64,000 nt of DNA from Thiotrichaceae bacterium (GTDB lineage Bacteria > Pseudomonadota > Gammaproteobacteria > Beggiatoales > Beggiatoaceae). Positions within the stretch are counted from its first letter, which is position 1. Each line of letters begins with the position of its first letter. Location: positions 1-64,000 of the forward strand of contig JAABRD010000018.1 of NCBI GenBank assembly GCA_011391085.1. The letters are read 5' to 3'. The notes beneath the pieces are model-generated. The model saw nothing but the letters and a program-made list of their open reading frames with translations, had not been told where the DNA came from and did no database searches. The translations under genes were made by a program, and so were the position numbers. Of the stretch, positions 15,655 to 24,517 are shown piece after piece.

Positions 15655-16059
15655 TTATGCTACCCAATTTTCAATCACCAACCCCGGAACCCGTTCAAAA
15701 TGTTTAACATTATTGGTGACTAACACCAGTTGATTAGTTAACGCAATCGCCGCAATCATCAAATCCGCGTCTAACAAAATTTTACCTTGTCGTTTCAAAT
15801 CCGCCTTCAGTTGTCCGAATCGATTCGCCGCTGCTTCGTCAAATGGCAAGATTTTAAGGGTGTTCATCAGACGTTGAATATTGGCCAGATTGCGTTCCAG
15901 ATGACTTGAGTTATACGCACCAAAATATAATTCCGCTTGCGTAATAATCGAGTAACTCAAGGTTTCCAAACCCATTGTCATGGCTTTGGCCTCGACGTGT
16001 TTATCGCCTTTCAACCAGTAAATGAGGGTGTCAGTGTCTAGTAAAAAGTCTCGTTTCAT
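15655..16059 (-). CDS. vapC: VapC-type PIN ribonuclease toxin
   Basis: A 134-residue intact PIN domain. Acidic residues sit in FLLDTDTLIYWL (about 5-16), QAELYFG (about 41-47), DADLMIAAIAL (about 98-108) and VTNNVKHFERV (about 114-124). VapC toxins cut tRNA or rRNA in a metal-dependent way. The start overlaps the antitoxin stop by four bases (ATGA). All four motifs are present, so it should be active unless neutralised. Confidence 0.87.
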   Translation of the reverse strand: MKRDFLLDTDTLIYWLKGDKHVEAKAMTMGLETLSYSIITQAELYFGAYNSSHLERNLANIQRLMNTLKILPFDEAAANRFGQLKADLKRQGKILLDADLMIAAIALTNQLVLVTNNVKHFERVPGLVIENWVA

Positions 16060-16283
16060 AATTTGGGAAGCTGTCGTCCAGAGGTTCTCGCCAAATAAAT
16101 TTCTTCAATAATTTCGTTGGCCTCACGAACATCTTGCCAGATATCACATAAACCGGAAGTCGGTGACGAGACTTGAAGAGGGAAGAGAATTATTTTCACT
16201 TGAAGACCCTCTGGAAGTTGTACTGGGTCATCTAAGAAAATGGTATTATTTTTAACATGACCTTGAAAGATTTGTTGATACAT
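16056..16283 (-). CDS. antitoxin of the VapC at 15655
   Basis: A 75-residue small protein. Residues 1-35 form an AbrB/DUF104-like beta hairpin (YQQIFQGHVKNNTIFLDDPV, LPEGLQVKIILF), and a helical tail binds the toxin. It is the first gene of the pair and overlaps vapC as ATGA. Family members bind their own promoter. The family assignment is from pattern only. Confidence 0.7.
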   Translation of the reverse strand: MYQQIFQGHVKNNTIFLDDPVQLPEGLQVKIILFPLQVSSPTSGLCDIWQDVREANEIIEEIYLARTSGRQLPKL

Positions 16284-16731
16284 AGATTAATTCCTATGGT
16301 TTTTAAAACCAGTGAACCGAGGTGTGGGATTAGTCCTGACCTTTCCATTTAAAGATTATCTTATTTAGATTCCTCAGTCAATCAGTGTGCGAAAAGATTT
16401 TATGGTGTGCCTTTTACCCACCATAGTCTGGACATACCATTTTTGTCGTAATGGTTTGGAATGGGATTGGAATGGGACGGGCAAGGATAAACCATAAAAC
16501 CTACATAACTGTCTGGCTAGATAAAGAAGACTCCATTATAGATTATCGATGGCAATTCTGAAACCACGACAAGTAGGGTGCGTCCCACGCACCGTTCTCA
16601 ATTCCGCCCACTTCACCAGTTCTGGAGAATTTGACAGGCGCCTGATAATAGTGCCTGGGACGCTACGCAGGCTAAAGGATTCTTATCTGAGAACCATTTC
16701 TTAAATGTTCATTCATCGTTATTTAAAGTCA
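16284..16731. other. intergenic stretch with GGTGCGTGGG palindrome copy 2
   Basis: No gene is seen. Positions 16572-16673 hold a diverged second copy of the GGTGCGTCCCACGCACC palindrome, with its right arm altered to GTGCCTGGGACGC. The remainder (16284-16570) is featureless. Confidence 0.6.
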
Positions 16732-17175
16732 TCAGATAATAACCTGGCCCGTTTCCAAAAATTTTGCGGCAACCGAGGCGAAACTTTCCATAATTTGTCG
16801 ATGTACCGGTATTTGCATGTTAGCAATTTCGTGGGCCATCGGTTCAGGTAAGATAAAAATTAACAAATAGTCATCTCGCCCATTCTCCACATAAACCAAA
16901 ACCCTATCACTCGTTTTCCTACCTCGTCGTTGCCATTGTTTATTCCAGACCTCAAGTGGTCCTGGGATACTTAAAGGCGGAAGATGAACGTGTCTCAAAC
17001 GATATGATTTGCCATCTATTTTGGGCATCATATAGGCACCATCTTTACCAAATAGATAACTTCCATATTCATCTCGATTCTTTTTCCAGTGTTGGAAACT
17101 TTCCAGAAGAATCTTCTCGTCCAAATTATCTGCTTGTAGGGCCGCTCTTAAGGCTTTGGTTATGTTAACGGTCAT
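16732..17175 (-). CDS. YafO-like mRNA interferase toxin
   Basis: A 147-residue protein with the layout of the YafO toxin family. It has SYLFGKDGAYMMPKI (about 39-53, compare the FGRDALY region of YafO), LRHVHLPP (about 59-66), SDRVLVYVENGRDDYLLIFIL (about 88-108, one long strand pair) and a helical C-terminus. YafO cuts mRNA on the ribosome. The upstream gene at 17212 is the likely antitoxin. The ribosome site is weak, which is usual for a toxin expressed after its antitoxin. Confidence 0.65.
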   Translation of the reverse strand: MTVNITKALRAALQADNLDEKILLESFQHWKKNRDEYGSYLFGKDGAYMMPKIDGKSYRLRHVHLPPLSIPGPLEVWNKQWQRRGRKTSDRVLVYVENGRDDYLLIFILPEPMAHEIANMQIPVHRQIMESFASVAAKFLETGQVII

Positions 17176-17211
17176 TGACGAGGATAAAGAAAGCAGTGAG
17201 AGACACGCCGA

Positions 17212-17430
17212 TTATTTATGTTGGGTCATTCCCGCAAAGTGTTTCAGCACCGCGGTTTCAGTAAATTGTTCACTGCGATGCAGTTCCGCAAAAAACTGGA
17301 GTGTTTCAGGACTTTCTCCTGAAAAATTAGATAATGCTATTTCGTCTGTACAAGTAAACTGAGTGTCTTTGGTATTCTGGGATGGACGTATTAATAACTT
17401 TGGGGTAGTGGCAGTTTGCACGGTTAACAT
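17212..17430 (-). CDS. probable antitoxin of the YafO-like toxin
   Basis: A 72-residue protein. The start at 17430 was chosen because AGAGGT lies seven bases upstream; an in-frame ATG seven codons earlier lacks such a site. It is weakly structured at the N-terminus and helical at the end (PETLQFFAELHRSEQF). It does not resemble YafN closely. It lies 36 bases ahead of the toxin gene, in the normal antitoxin-first order. Role inferred from position. Confidence 0.5.
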   Translation of the reverse strand: MLTVQTATTPKLLIRPSQNTKDTQFTCTDEIALSNFSGESPETLQFFAELHRSEQFTETAVLKHFAGMTQHK

Positions 17431-17534
17431 GGTGTACCTCTGAATTTTCAAATGTCTGGTGGTTTCAATCTTAAATCCATTTTAAATCTAATTGGCTTAA
17501 ATTAGCAAAATTATCGAGGGTGAGTCAAGTAGCT

Positions 17535-17617
17535 AAGTAGGGTGGGCAACGCGCCTTACCGTTGCCCACCAAATGGCCTGAACGATGGGAAAATAAAAAG
17601 ACATTTGCCCACCCTAC
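17535..17617. repeat. GTAGGGTGGGCAAC palindrome
   Basis: Arms AGTAGGGTGGGCAACG and TTTGCCCACCCTACC with an inner GTTGCCCACC. It abuts the stop of the HigA gene. Confidence 0.75.
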
Positions 17618-17932
17618 CTAACTAGCCATCAACCAAGTATAAGCTGGAATACTTTCCAAGGTGTTCGCCTCGGCTTGTTGGACATAGTATAAATCCCAAC
17701 GCATTTGCAGATTCAGCCAAAAATCTGCTGACATTCCCAAGAATTTGGCCAAGCGTAAGGCCAATTGAGGAGTCATTCGCGTTTGACCGTTGATCAGGGC
17801 ATTCATTTTGGAGTAAGGCACCTGAAGAGTTTTAGCCAAAGCCCGTTGACTCAATTGCATGGGGATGAGAAATTCTTCTAACAACATTTCGCCGGGGTGG
17901 GTGGGTGGCCGGTGAGTAGGTACGCGAATCAT
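17618..17932 (-). CDS. higA: HigA-family antitoxin without a HigB
   Basis: A 104-residue XRE-type HTH antitoxin. It begins with the family signature RPPTHPGEMLLEEFL, followed by LSQRALAKTLQVPYSKMNAL and the C-terminal SADFWLNLQMRWDL. AGGAGA seven bases before 17932 decides the start. It is nearly identical to the HigA at 22815. Unlike that copy, it has no HigB upstream: the VapC at 17992 sits there instead, with only a 15-codon gene remnant between. It is probably orphaned by recombination and might still repress the other HigBA locus. Confidence 0.85.
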   Translation of the reverse strand: MIRVPTHRPPTHPGEMLLEEFLIPMQLSQRALAKTLQVPYSKMNALINGQTRMTPQLALRLAKFLGMSADFWLNLQMRWDLYYVQQAEANTLESIPAYTWLMAS

Positions 17933-17991
17933 AGAGGTTCTCCTGTTGGAATCCAATCGTACCGTTTGCCATCATTTTGAGGGCGTTCCAG

Positions 17992-18393
17992 TTAGTGAAA
18001 TACTTCACCCTCAAACGGATTTATCACCTGCAACCCAAAAATACCTTTAAAGTCGCTAACATTTGCGGTCATCAGAGGTAATCCCAGATACAAAGCGGTT
18101 GCCGCAATGACTGCATCGGGCAATTTAAGACGTTGGGTAGCCCGTAGTCTGATACATAAGTTAGCAATGGCTTCGTTGAGAGGGATTTCGGTAAAATAGC
18201 TTAATAACTCTTTAGTTTGGTCACGAGAGTGCGGTGTGTGTCCCTGCCAGCCCAAGATTTCAATCCGGGTAATGATAGAAACATAACTGCCTTGCACAAT
18301 CGCGGATGCCAATTGGCGTTTGGCCACTGCGTCTAAACTATCTCCAAGATGGTAAATGAGAATATTTGAATCAAAGACGTAACTTTGTGACAT
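17992..18393 (-). CDS. vapC: VapC-type PIN toxin
   Basis: A 133-residue intact PIN protein. Acidic positions are in YVFDSNILIYHL (about 5-16), ITRIEILGW (about 41-49), KLPDAVIAATALYLG (about 92-106) and MTANVSDFKGI (about 110-120). The gene lies five bases after the antitoxin at 18399. Predicted to be an RNase. It shows no decay. Confidence 0.87.
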   Translation of the reverse strand: MSQSYVFDSNILIYHLGDSLDAVAKRQLASAIVQGSYVSIITRIEILGWQGHTPHSRDQTKELLSYFTEIPLNEAIANLCIRLRATQRLKLPDAVIAATALYLGLPLMTANVSDFKGIFGLQVINPFEGEVFH

Positions 18394-18398
18394 TCACT

Positions 18399-18638
18399 TT
18401 ACCCTCGGTCCCATTCAGTGCGCATCTGTCGTAATTGTCGGTCAATGTCGGCACGTTCTAATTTGCCTAATGCGCCAGCCGTGCGTTGTAACATCGTTTC
18501 CACGGCCTGGGGAGTAAATTGGTTCGGTTCTTCAAAGTGAGTTACTACCTTCACGGGCATGTCGTCTAAGAGTGGAGGTGTGTCAGTTAACCAAATCAAT
18601 TGCCCTTGTTTGTAAATCGCTTCGTAACTTTTTAACAT
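18399..18638 (-). CDS. VapB-like antitoxin
   Basis: A 79-residue partner of the VapC downstream. A short beta N-terminus (YEAIYKQGQLIWLTDTPPLL) resembles DUF104/AbrB-type antitoxins, and the helical, charged C-terminus (RADIDRQLRQMRTEWDRG) is typical for toxin masking. Its start overlaps the frame that runs out of the broken TerD copy by seven bases, showing how tightly the two were joined. Confidence 0.7.
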   Translation of the reverse strand: MLKSYEAIYKQGQLIWLTDTPPLLDDMPVKVVTHFEEPNQFTPQAVETMLQRTAGALGKLERADIDRQLRQMRTEWDRG

Positions 18639-18699
18639 AAAGAAAGTCCCTTGGGAGAAAAAAAGAGTTTATAGATTATCAGCAGAAATTTCAAAGCTA

Positions 18700-18806
18700 A
18701 GTAGGGTGCATCCCACGCACCTTTCTCAATTCCGCCCATTTCACCAACTCTGAGGAACTTTAACCGGCGTTTGAGAAAGGTGCGTGGGACGCACCCTACG
18801 CTGGCT
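18700..18806. repeat. GGTGCGTGGGACGCACC palindrome, copy 3, inside a TerD gene
   Basis: Arms TAGGGTGCATCCCACGCACC and GGTGCGTGGGACGCACCCTA, near-perfect. It lies exactly where the TerD-like frame at 18810 loses homology to its intact paralogue. It is nearly the same sequence as copy 4 at 22119-22217. Confidence 0.85.
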
Positions 18807-18809
18807 GTC

Positions 18810-19144
18810 TCCCCAGTATCAATGCTCATCGTAATCGCTTTGCCCGCCGCGTTGCTGAGGGTTAAACGCATATCACTGTCTTTAAACCGGGCACTTTGGC
18901 CAGTTTGTACCATCCCGTAATCCCAGCAAAATAGCCAGACGGCTTTCATCTCGTCTAACTGGTTAATTTGCAAAATTTCTTCCTTCTCGCCACCGTCCTC
19001 GCCGACTCCTTCATCTTTATTGAGGCACAGGTAAGGGAAGTGGTCTAAGTGGCCTAAGTCGGCAAAATAGACTAAGCCCCGTTGCCCCGCCTTGGTTTGA
19101 TAAGCGGCGGCTAAATCAAAATCAACGGCGGTGGTCCAGTTCAT
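18810..19144 (-). pseudogene. TerD-like protein truncated by a palindrome
   Basis: About 112 codons match the intact TerD-like gene at 22222: FDLAAAYQTKAGQRGLVYF, PYLCLNKDEGVGEDGG, WLFCWDYGMVQTGQSARF and RLTLSNAAG. After the IDTGE stretch the frame runs into the palindrome and reads nonsense to a stop at 18632. The N-terminal 21 residues of the intact copy are also missing. TerD domains bind calcium and belong to tellurite/stress clusters. This copy lacks about a third of the domain and is presumably dead. Confidence 0.75.
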
Positions 19145-19211
19145 AGAGGAAAGGTGGACGAAAAGAACGCCCCCTACACTTGCTGAATTCTCTCGACACG
19201 AACTGTTACGT

Positions 19212-20318
<1,107 letters not shown>

Positions 20319-20346
20319 TCAATGGTTGACAAGAAATAGTTTCTCC

Positions 20347-21990
20347 TCAAAACAACGGTTTTTGCGTTACCGGCATGGCCTTATCTCTGGGCAAAACTTT
20401 GAGATGCTTATACCAGCCAAGTTGTTTAAGCAATTCTACTCGTTGCTGATGACTTTTTCTAAAAGCATCTGCCAATGACAAACTTGATTTAGGGGTTAAC
20501 CTGTTTCTGCTACCGACGCTGCCATTAACTCGACGACTAATTTTATAAATTCTCGCTTCGGGAAACGCTTCTTGAACTTTATCAAAATATTCGGGCAACT
20601 TACAGGTATAATTGAATAGCATAGCAGAAGCGGCTTTCTCAAAGGTTCGGTGATTAACTTCCAGGATGTCTATGAGTACGGCAAAATCTGCCGGCCGAAT
20701 CTTAGTCTGTTTCCCATTTATTGGCAAGTGCGTTTCATACCCAGAAGCATTCTGATAAATGGCGGTGGTGGCAATATCATATAAAGGTGCCATTCTCAGT
20801 TGTTTCTCTTCGGTCAGCACCGATAAATTTTTGGTATGCAGGTCTTCATGAACAATCAGCATAGAGTAAAAATAATATTGCAGTAACTGCAACCGTTCCG
20901 TGGCCGACGGCAACCAATTTTTCATTCTCCGAAAGAGTTTTTCGGAAGTGGTTTGATACTTCGATTCACTATCCTGACCCATCAACGTAGCAAATTCGGC
21001 ATGGGCAAATTTGTGTCCTTGATACCTATCGAAACGTTTAACCACATAGTGATATTCTTTATCGGTGGGCCGCTTCACGATTCCATTATAGGGCACTGCC
21101 AAACCCAATTCATTTTTAGCAAAAGTCATAAACAGATGTTCATTAATCGCCAAATGAGGGAAATAATAATCGCTCTGGTAGTCAGCTTTTTGAGGATGAT
21201 AGGGTTTGATAAAATAATAGGCAACGTCTTGGTCTTGAGGAGTACAAAGGTTTTGCTGATTCCAATCGACTACGACTGATAACTTATGTTGAAAACCAGA
21301 TAATCCAGAAGGCGTAAACCGGGACGCTACAGTTTCTAATGTTGACGTTGTAGGGAACAGTAAACTCTCCTCAATTGACAACGAGAGAGGCAAAATATTT
21401 GGAAAAACATTTTGACCAAGAATCTCCTCTTTGACTTTGGTATAGCGGACGGTTGGAACCTGGTTAATGGGGGAGGCATTAAGAGGTATTCTGGATAGTT
21501 GCAAATCACCGTAGGGGTGTTGTAACAAGGGCAATAAATCAAAGTCATTAGCTGAACCGGCGCGGATTTCCAGTAATTTTCTATCTTGGCCCTCGGGCAA
21601 CAGTTGTTCAAATGTAGGGAACAGTTTGACACTCTGAAAAGGCTTTTCAGTCAAGTCGAGGTCTGGCGAAATCGGCATCGTGTCAGTTTGCACCAGATAA
21701 TGGTTATCGTAAGCAAATTCATGTTGTCCTGCTTCAAAATTAAGATAACCAGCTAATTGATGTTTTTTATAAACGAATAAAAAGTTATTGAAATACAACT
21801 TTGGATTCATCAACCGATAGGTTTTCGAGTTTGTTCCAAACCGGGCCACTCGGCCAGCTTGTTGTAACTGTCGAAAATATTTCTGTACGGTCGCAGAACT
21901 CATTTGTAACTCTTTGGCTATTTGTTGGACGGTAATCTCTCGTGGCTGTTCCAAACAGCATTTGAGAATATTTTTAAGAGTTTGGTTCAT
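20347..21990 (-). CDS. HipA-family kinase toxin fused to N-terminal HTH
   Basis: A 547-residue protein. Residues 1-60 form a winged helix-turn-helix (ITVQQIAKELQMSSATVQKYF). The rest is a HipA kinase fold with SGLSGFQHKLS (228-238), YVVKRFDR (315-322), the catalytic loop HEDLHTKN (381-388, Asp383) and the metal-binding YDI (404-406). HipA kinases phosphorylate glutamyl-tRNA synthetase or related targets and cause dormancy. Normally a separate HipB supplies the DNA-binding domain and antitoxin; here the HTH is in the same chain and no HipB gene is next to it. The protein may repress itself. The conserved Asn before the loop is replaced by His381. Confidence 0.82.
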   Translation of the reverse strand: MNQTLKNILKCCLEQPREITVQQIAKELQMSSATVQKYFRQLQQAGRVARFGTNSKTYRLMNPKLYFNNFLFVYKKHQLAGYLNFEAGQHEFAYDNHYLVQTDTMPISPDLDLTEKPFQSVKLFPTFEQLLPEGQDRKLLEIRAGSANDFDLLPLLQHPYGDLQLSRIPLNASPINQVPTVRYTKVKEEILGQNVFPNILPLSLSIEESLLFPTTSTLETVASRFTPSGLSGFQHKLSVVVDWNQQNLCTPQDQDVAYYFIKPYHPQKADYQSDYYFPHLAINEHLFMTFAKNELGLAVPYNGIVKRPTDKEYHYVVKRFDRYQGHKFAHAEFATLMGQDSESKYQTTSEKLFRRMKNWLPSATERLQLLQYYFYSMLIVHEDLHTKNLSVLTEEKQLRMAPLYDIATTAIYQNASGYETHLPINGKQTKIRPADFAVLIDILEVNHRTFEKAASAMLFNYTCKLPEYFDKVQEAFPEARIYKISRRVNGSVGSRNRLTPKSSLSLADAFRKSHQQRVELLKQLGWYKHLKVLPRDKAMPVTQKPLF

Positions 21991-22118
21991 AATTAGTTAT
22001 TCATTCCTCTTCCTATTTCGGGCACTCTCCCTGTTTCAATTTGCATTCATCAAGCATTACGCCGACACCCTCTTTTATCAAGCAGTCTGGTTCTTGCCAG
22101 CGGTCTGAATTTCTCTGA

Positions 22119-22217
22119 GTAGGGTGCGTCCCACGCACCTTTCTCAAGTCCGCCCATTTCACCAACTCTGAGGAACTTTAACCGGCGTTTGAGAAAGGTG
22201 CGTGGGACGCACCCTAC
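22119..22217. repeat. GGTGCGTGGGACGCACC palindrome, copy 4
   Basis: Near-perfect palindrome with arms AGGGTGCGTCCCACGCACC and GGTGCGTGGGACGCACCCT. It lies immediately after the intact TerD-like gene and is almost the same as copy 3. Confidence 0.85.
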
Positions 22218-22221
22218 AACC

Positions 22222-22770
22222 CTATGGCTGCCGTCCCTGATACCTCACCAACGCCAGTAACTGGTCAACCGTTTTCAAGCCCTTCAAGGTCCCTGCCAAA
22301 CTGGTATTAATGAGTTTCGTTCCTCCCGGGCCACTGTTGTCCAGACCGGCTAGATAACAGACGTTACCCTTTTCACCGGTATCAATGCCCATCGCAATTT
22401 GCTGGCCCGCCGCGTTGCTGAGGGTTAAACGCACATCGCTATCTTTAAACCGGGCACTTTGGCCAGTTTGTACCATCCCGTAATCCCAGCAAAATAGCCA
22501 AACCGCTTTCATCTCGTCTAACTGATTAATCTGCAAAATTTCTTCCTTCTCGCCGCCGTCCTCACCGACTCCTTCATCTTTATTGAGGCACAAGTAAGGG
22601 AAGTTGTCTAAGTGGCCTAAGTCGGCAAAATAGACTAAGCCTCGTTGACCTGTTTTGGTTTGATAAGCGGCGGCTAAATCAAAGTCAACGGCGGTGGTCC
22701 AGTTCATGGAAATGGTGAGTTGTTTAGCGTCTATGAAGGTATCTTGACCTTTTTGTTTGAGTTGTTCCAT
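22222..22770 (-). CDS. TerD-like stress/tellurite-resistance domain protein
   Basis: A 182-residue protein, the most complete of three copies in the window. The TerD-type domain (about 24-160) shows FDLAAAYQTKTGQRGLVYF, an acidic calcium-type loop NKDEGVGEDGGEKEE, INQLDEMKAVWLFCWDYG and RLTLSNAAG. TerD proteins bind calcium and act in poorly understood stress and defence clusters. Here it neighbours HigA and HigB rather than other ter genes. The end (VRYQGRQP) abuts a palindrome, so the natural C-terminus may be slightly altered. Cytoplasmic. Confidence 0.72.
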   Translation of the reverse strand: MEQLKQKGQDTFIDAKQLTISMNWTTAVDFDLAAAYQTKTGQRGLVYFADLGHLDNFPYLCLNKDEGVGEDGGEKEEILQINQLDEMKAVWLFCWDYGMVQTGQSARFKDSDVRLTLSNAAGQQIAMGIDTGEKGNVCYLAGLDNSGPGGTKLINTSLAGTLKGLKTVDQLLALVRYQGRQP

Positions 22771-22814
22771 TTTAAATGACCTCGTTATTGTTGATTACCC
22801 TGGAGTCCAAATCT

Positions 22815-23129
22815 TCAGATTTGGACATTCGAAGCATAAGGGGGAATACTTTCCAAAGTTTTCGCCTCAGTTTGTTGGGCATAGTATAAATCCCAACGCA
22901 TTTGCAAATTCAGCCAGAAATCTGCCGACATTCCCAAGAATTTAGCCAAGCGTAATGCCAATTGAGGAGTCATTCTCGTCTGCCCGTTGATCAGGGCATT
23001 CATTTTGGAATAAGGCACCTGAAGAGTGTTTGCCAAAGCCCGTTGACTCAATTGCATGGGGATTAGAAATTCTTCTAACAACATTTCGCCGGGGTGGGTG
23101 GGTGGCCGGTGAGTAGGTACGCGAATCAT
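22815..23129 (-). CDS. higA: HigA-family antitoxin
   Basis: A 104-residue XRE-type antitoxin, start at 23129 after TGGAGA. It carries RPPTHPGEMLLEEFL, the HTH LSQRALANTLQVPYSKMNAL and FWLNLQMRWDL. It is almost identical to the copy at 17618 except for the last ten residues, which read into a GGAGTCCAAATC palindrome (ends YASNVQI). It lies 34 bases after higB, in the toxin-first order typical of HigBA. It would bind HigB and repress the operon. Confidence 0.87.
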   Translation of the reverse strand: MIRVPTHRPPTHPGEMLLEEFLIPMQLSQRALANTLQVPYSKMNALINGQTRMTPQLALRLAKFLGMSADFWLNLQMRWDLYYAQQTEAKTLESIPPYASNVQI

Positions 23130-23163
23130 AGATATTCTCCAGTTGGAATCCAATTACAAACGT

Positions 23164-23457
23164 TTAATGGTAGTCGATTATTTCCACTTGTGATGGGCCA
23201 TTGGGGGTCCAAATAAAGCAGAGACGATATTGGTCATTAAGACGAATACTATATTGTCCTTGTCGAGACCCAGTTAATGCTTCTAGTCGATTGCCGGGCG
23301 GAACCTTCAACTGTTCCAGTGAAGTCACCGAGTCAAGCTGGTCAAGTTTTCGTGCCGCGATTTTCCATAATGAGGTTGGGCAAAGGCGACGTGCGGCTTT
23401 GGTATGGCGGCCATTGAAAAGGTCTTCGGTACCGGTATTTTTGAAGGTTTGAATCAT
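23164..23457 (-). CDS. higB: HigB-type RelE-fold mRNA interferase
   Basis: A 97-residue RelE/HigB toxin. Family motifs are TEDLFNGRHTKAARR (about 10-24), PPGNRLEALTGSRQGQYSIR (about 53-72) and the C-terminal QYRLCFIW plus VEIIDYH. HigB cleaves mRNA in the ribosomal A site. The toxin gene precedes the antitoxin, as usual for HigBA. All key regions are intact. The ribosome site is weak. Confidence 0.88.
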   Translation of the reverse strand: MIQTFKNTGTEDLFNGRHTKAARRLCPTSLWKIAARKLDQLDSVTSLEQLKVPPGNRLEALTGSRQGQYSIRLNDQYRLCFIWTPNGPSQVEIIDYH

Positions 23458-23605
23458 AATTGAAAGAGTAACGGGTTGCCTTTTGCCAAGTTCAATAACA
23501 GTTAATCGTCCTGACCGCGCTGGAGTCCAAATCGGAAGAATTTGGGAATTGCGTCGAAATTCTTACGATTCGAACTCCAGCGTTTAGAGAATTGAAAGTT
23601 GTTTC

Positions 23606-24517
23606 TCAAGGGCCGCATTTGGCGATGGTCTTGACTTCGCCCACAAACTTCAGGACTGCTTCGGTCATCTTCTTAACGTCATCATCGCCTACTTTGGCTT
23701 CCTTCATTTCATAGGCGATGTCCGATTGGATGACCTCTTTCTCTTTGGCCAACAGACACAGTTTCTCTAACACCGTGGCATCGGACTTAAACTCTATCAC
23801 CTTGAATTCCTTGGCCTTATCAGCCACGTTTGACAAGGACTTGACTCTCAGCACATCATTCTTGCTAAAAAAGGGTAGAGTGTCCCATTCTGGTTTTTGC
23901 AGGGGTTGCTTCGTTGTTTTTTTCGCTTCTTTTGCGACTTCACAGGCTAGTTTCAAGTCAGGAAACTTGAGTCTTTCGAGACTATGACAGTGAGTATCCA
24001 GCGCGTTGGAATTGTCGGCTACACTTTTAAAAGTGCCAAACAGTTTTCTCAGAGTGTCTCGTTTAGCTACGATGTCACTCAAACCACTGACACTCTCAAA
24101 GTTGGTAAAATCCTTTTCCAACCAATCACGTTCAGGACGGTTACGCACAAACATGAGTGACACCGGGAGATTTTCTTTCGATTTGACGTTCTGCAACTCA
24201 TTCACGGCTACTGCTATATCACTCTCGCTTTGCAGATTACGCAATTCACTACACTCTGGTGAAGGTTTGTCAGTAGAGGAACTTGGTTCTGGACAATCCT
24301 CCTTTTTCCCCTTTAAGAGGGTCAAAAAGTCCGCATAGTGATTAGAAGGAGGTGGAACTGGTTTGACCACTTTCTTCATCTGTTCCCCTATCTTTTCCAA
24401 AGTTTCCTTACAGGGCGGACACCAATTTGTTAGCGATAATCCCGCTACTAAAACGATTGCAACGATACTCATAGAAAGCCACCATATTACTTTGCGGTTG
24501 TTGGATTTGTTGGACAT
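23606..24517 (-). CDS. single-pass membrane protein, unknown
   Basis: A 303-residue protein, last gene of the WXG100/GTPase cluster. One N-terminal membrane helix (about 10-29, VIWWLSMSIVAIVLVAGLSL) is followed by CPPC (33-36) and a helical, lysine-rich region outside the membrane containing several further Cys. It may be a signal anchor with a periplasmic body. It overlaps the previous gene by 31 bases, so it is in the same transcript. No family recognised. The CPPC could be a redox pair, but there is no thioredoxin fold. Confidence 0.6.
   Translation of the reverse strand: MSNKSNNRKVIWWLSMSIVAIVLVAGLSLTNWCPPCKETLEKIGEQMKKVVKPVPPPSNHYADFLTLLKGKKEDCPEPSSSTDKPSPECSELRNLQSESDIAVAVNELQNVKSKENLPVSLMFVRNRPERDWLEKDFTNFESVSGLSDIVAKRDTLRKLFGTFKSVADNSNALDTHCHSLERLKFPDLKLACEVAKEAKKTTKQPLQKPEWDTLPFFSKNDVLRVKSLSNVADKAKEFKVIEFKSDATVLEKLCLLAKEKEVIQSDIAYEMKEAKVGDDDVKKMTEAVLKFVGEVKTIAKCGP

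Noticed and set aside
16732-17175. ParE/RelE toxin
   Set aside because: The arrangement of FGKDGAY, HVHL and the SDRVLVY strand fits YafO better than RelE.
22034-22110. Possible remnant of the C-terminus of the 32882 gene
   Set aside because: About 70 bases resemble the last codons of that gene on the minus strand, but the match is imperfect by eye and too short to call without an alignment.
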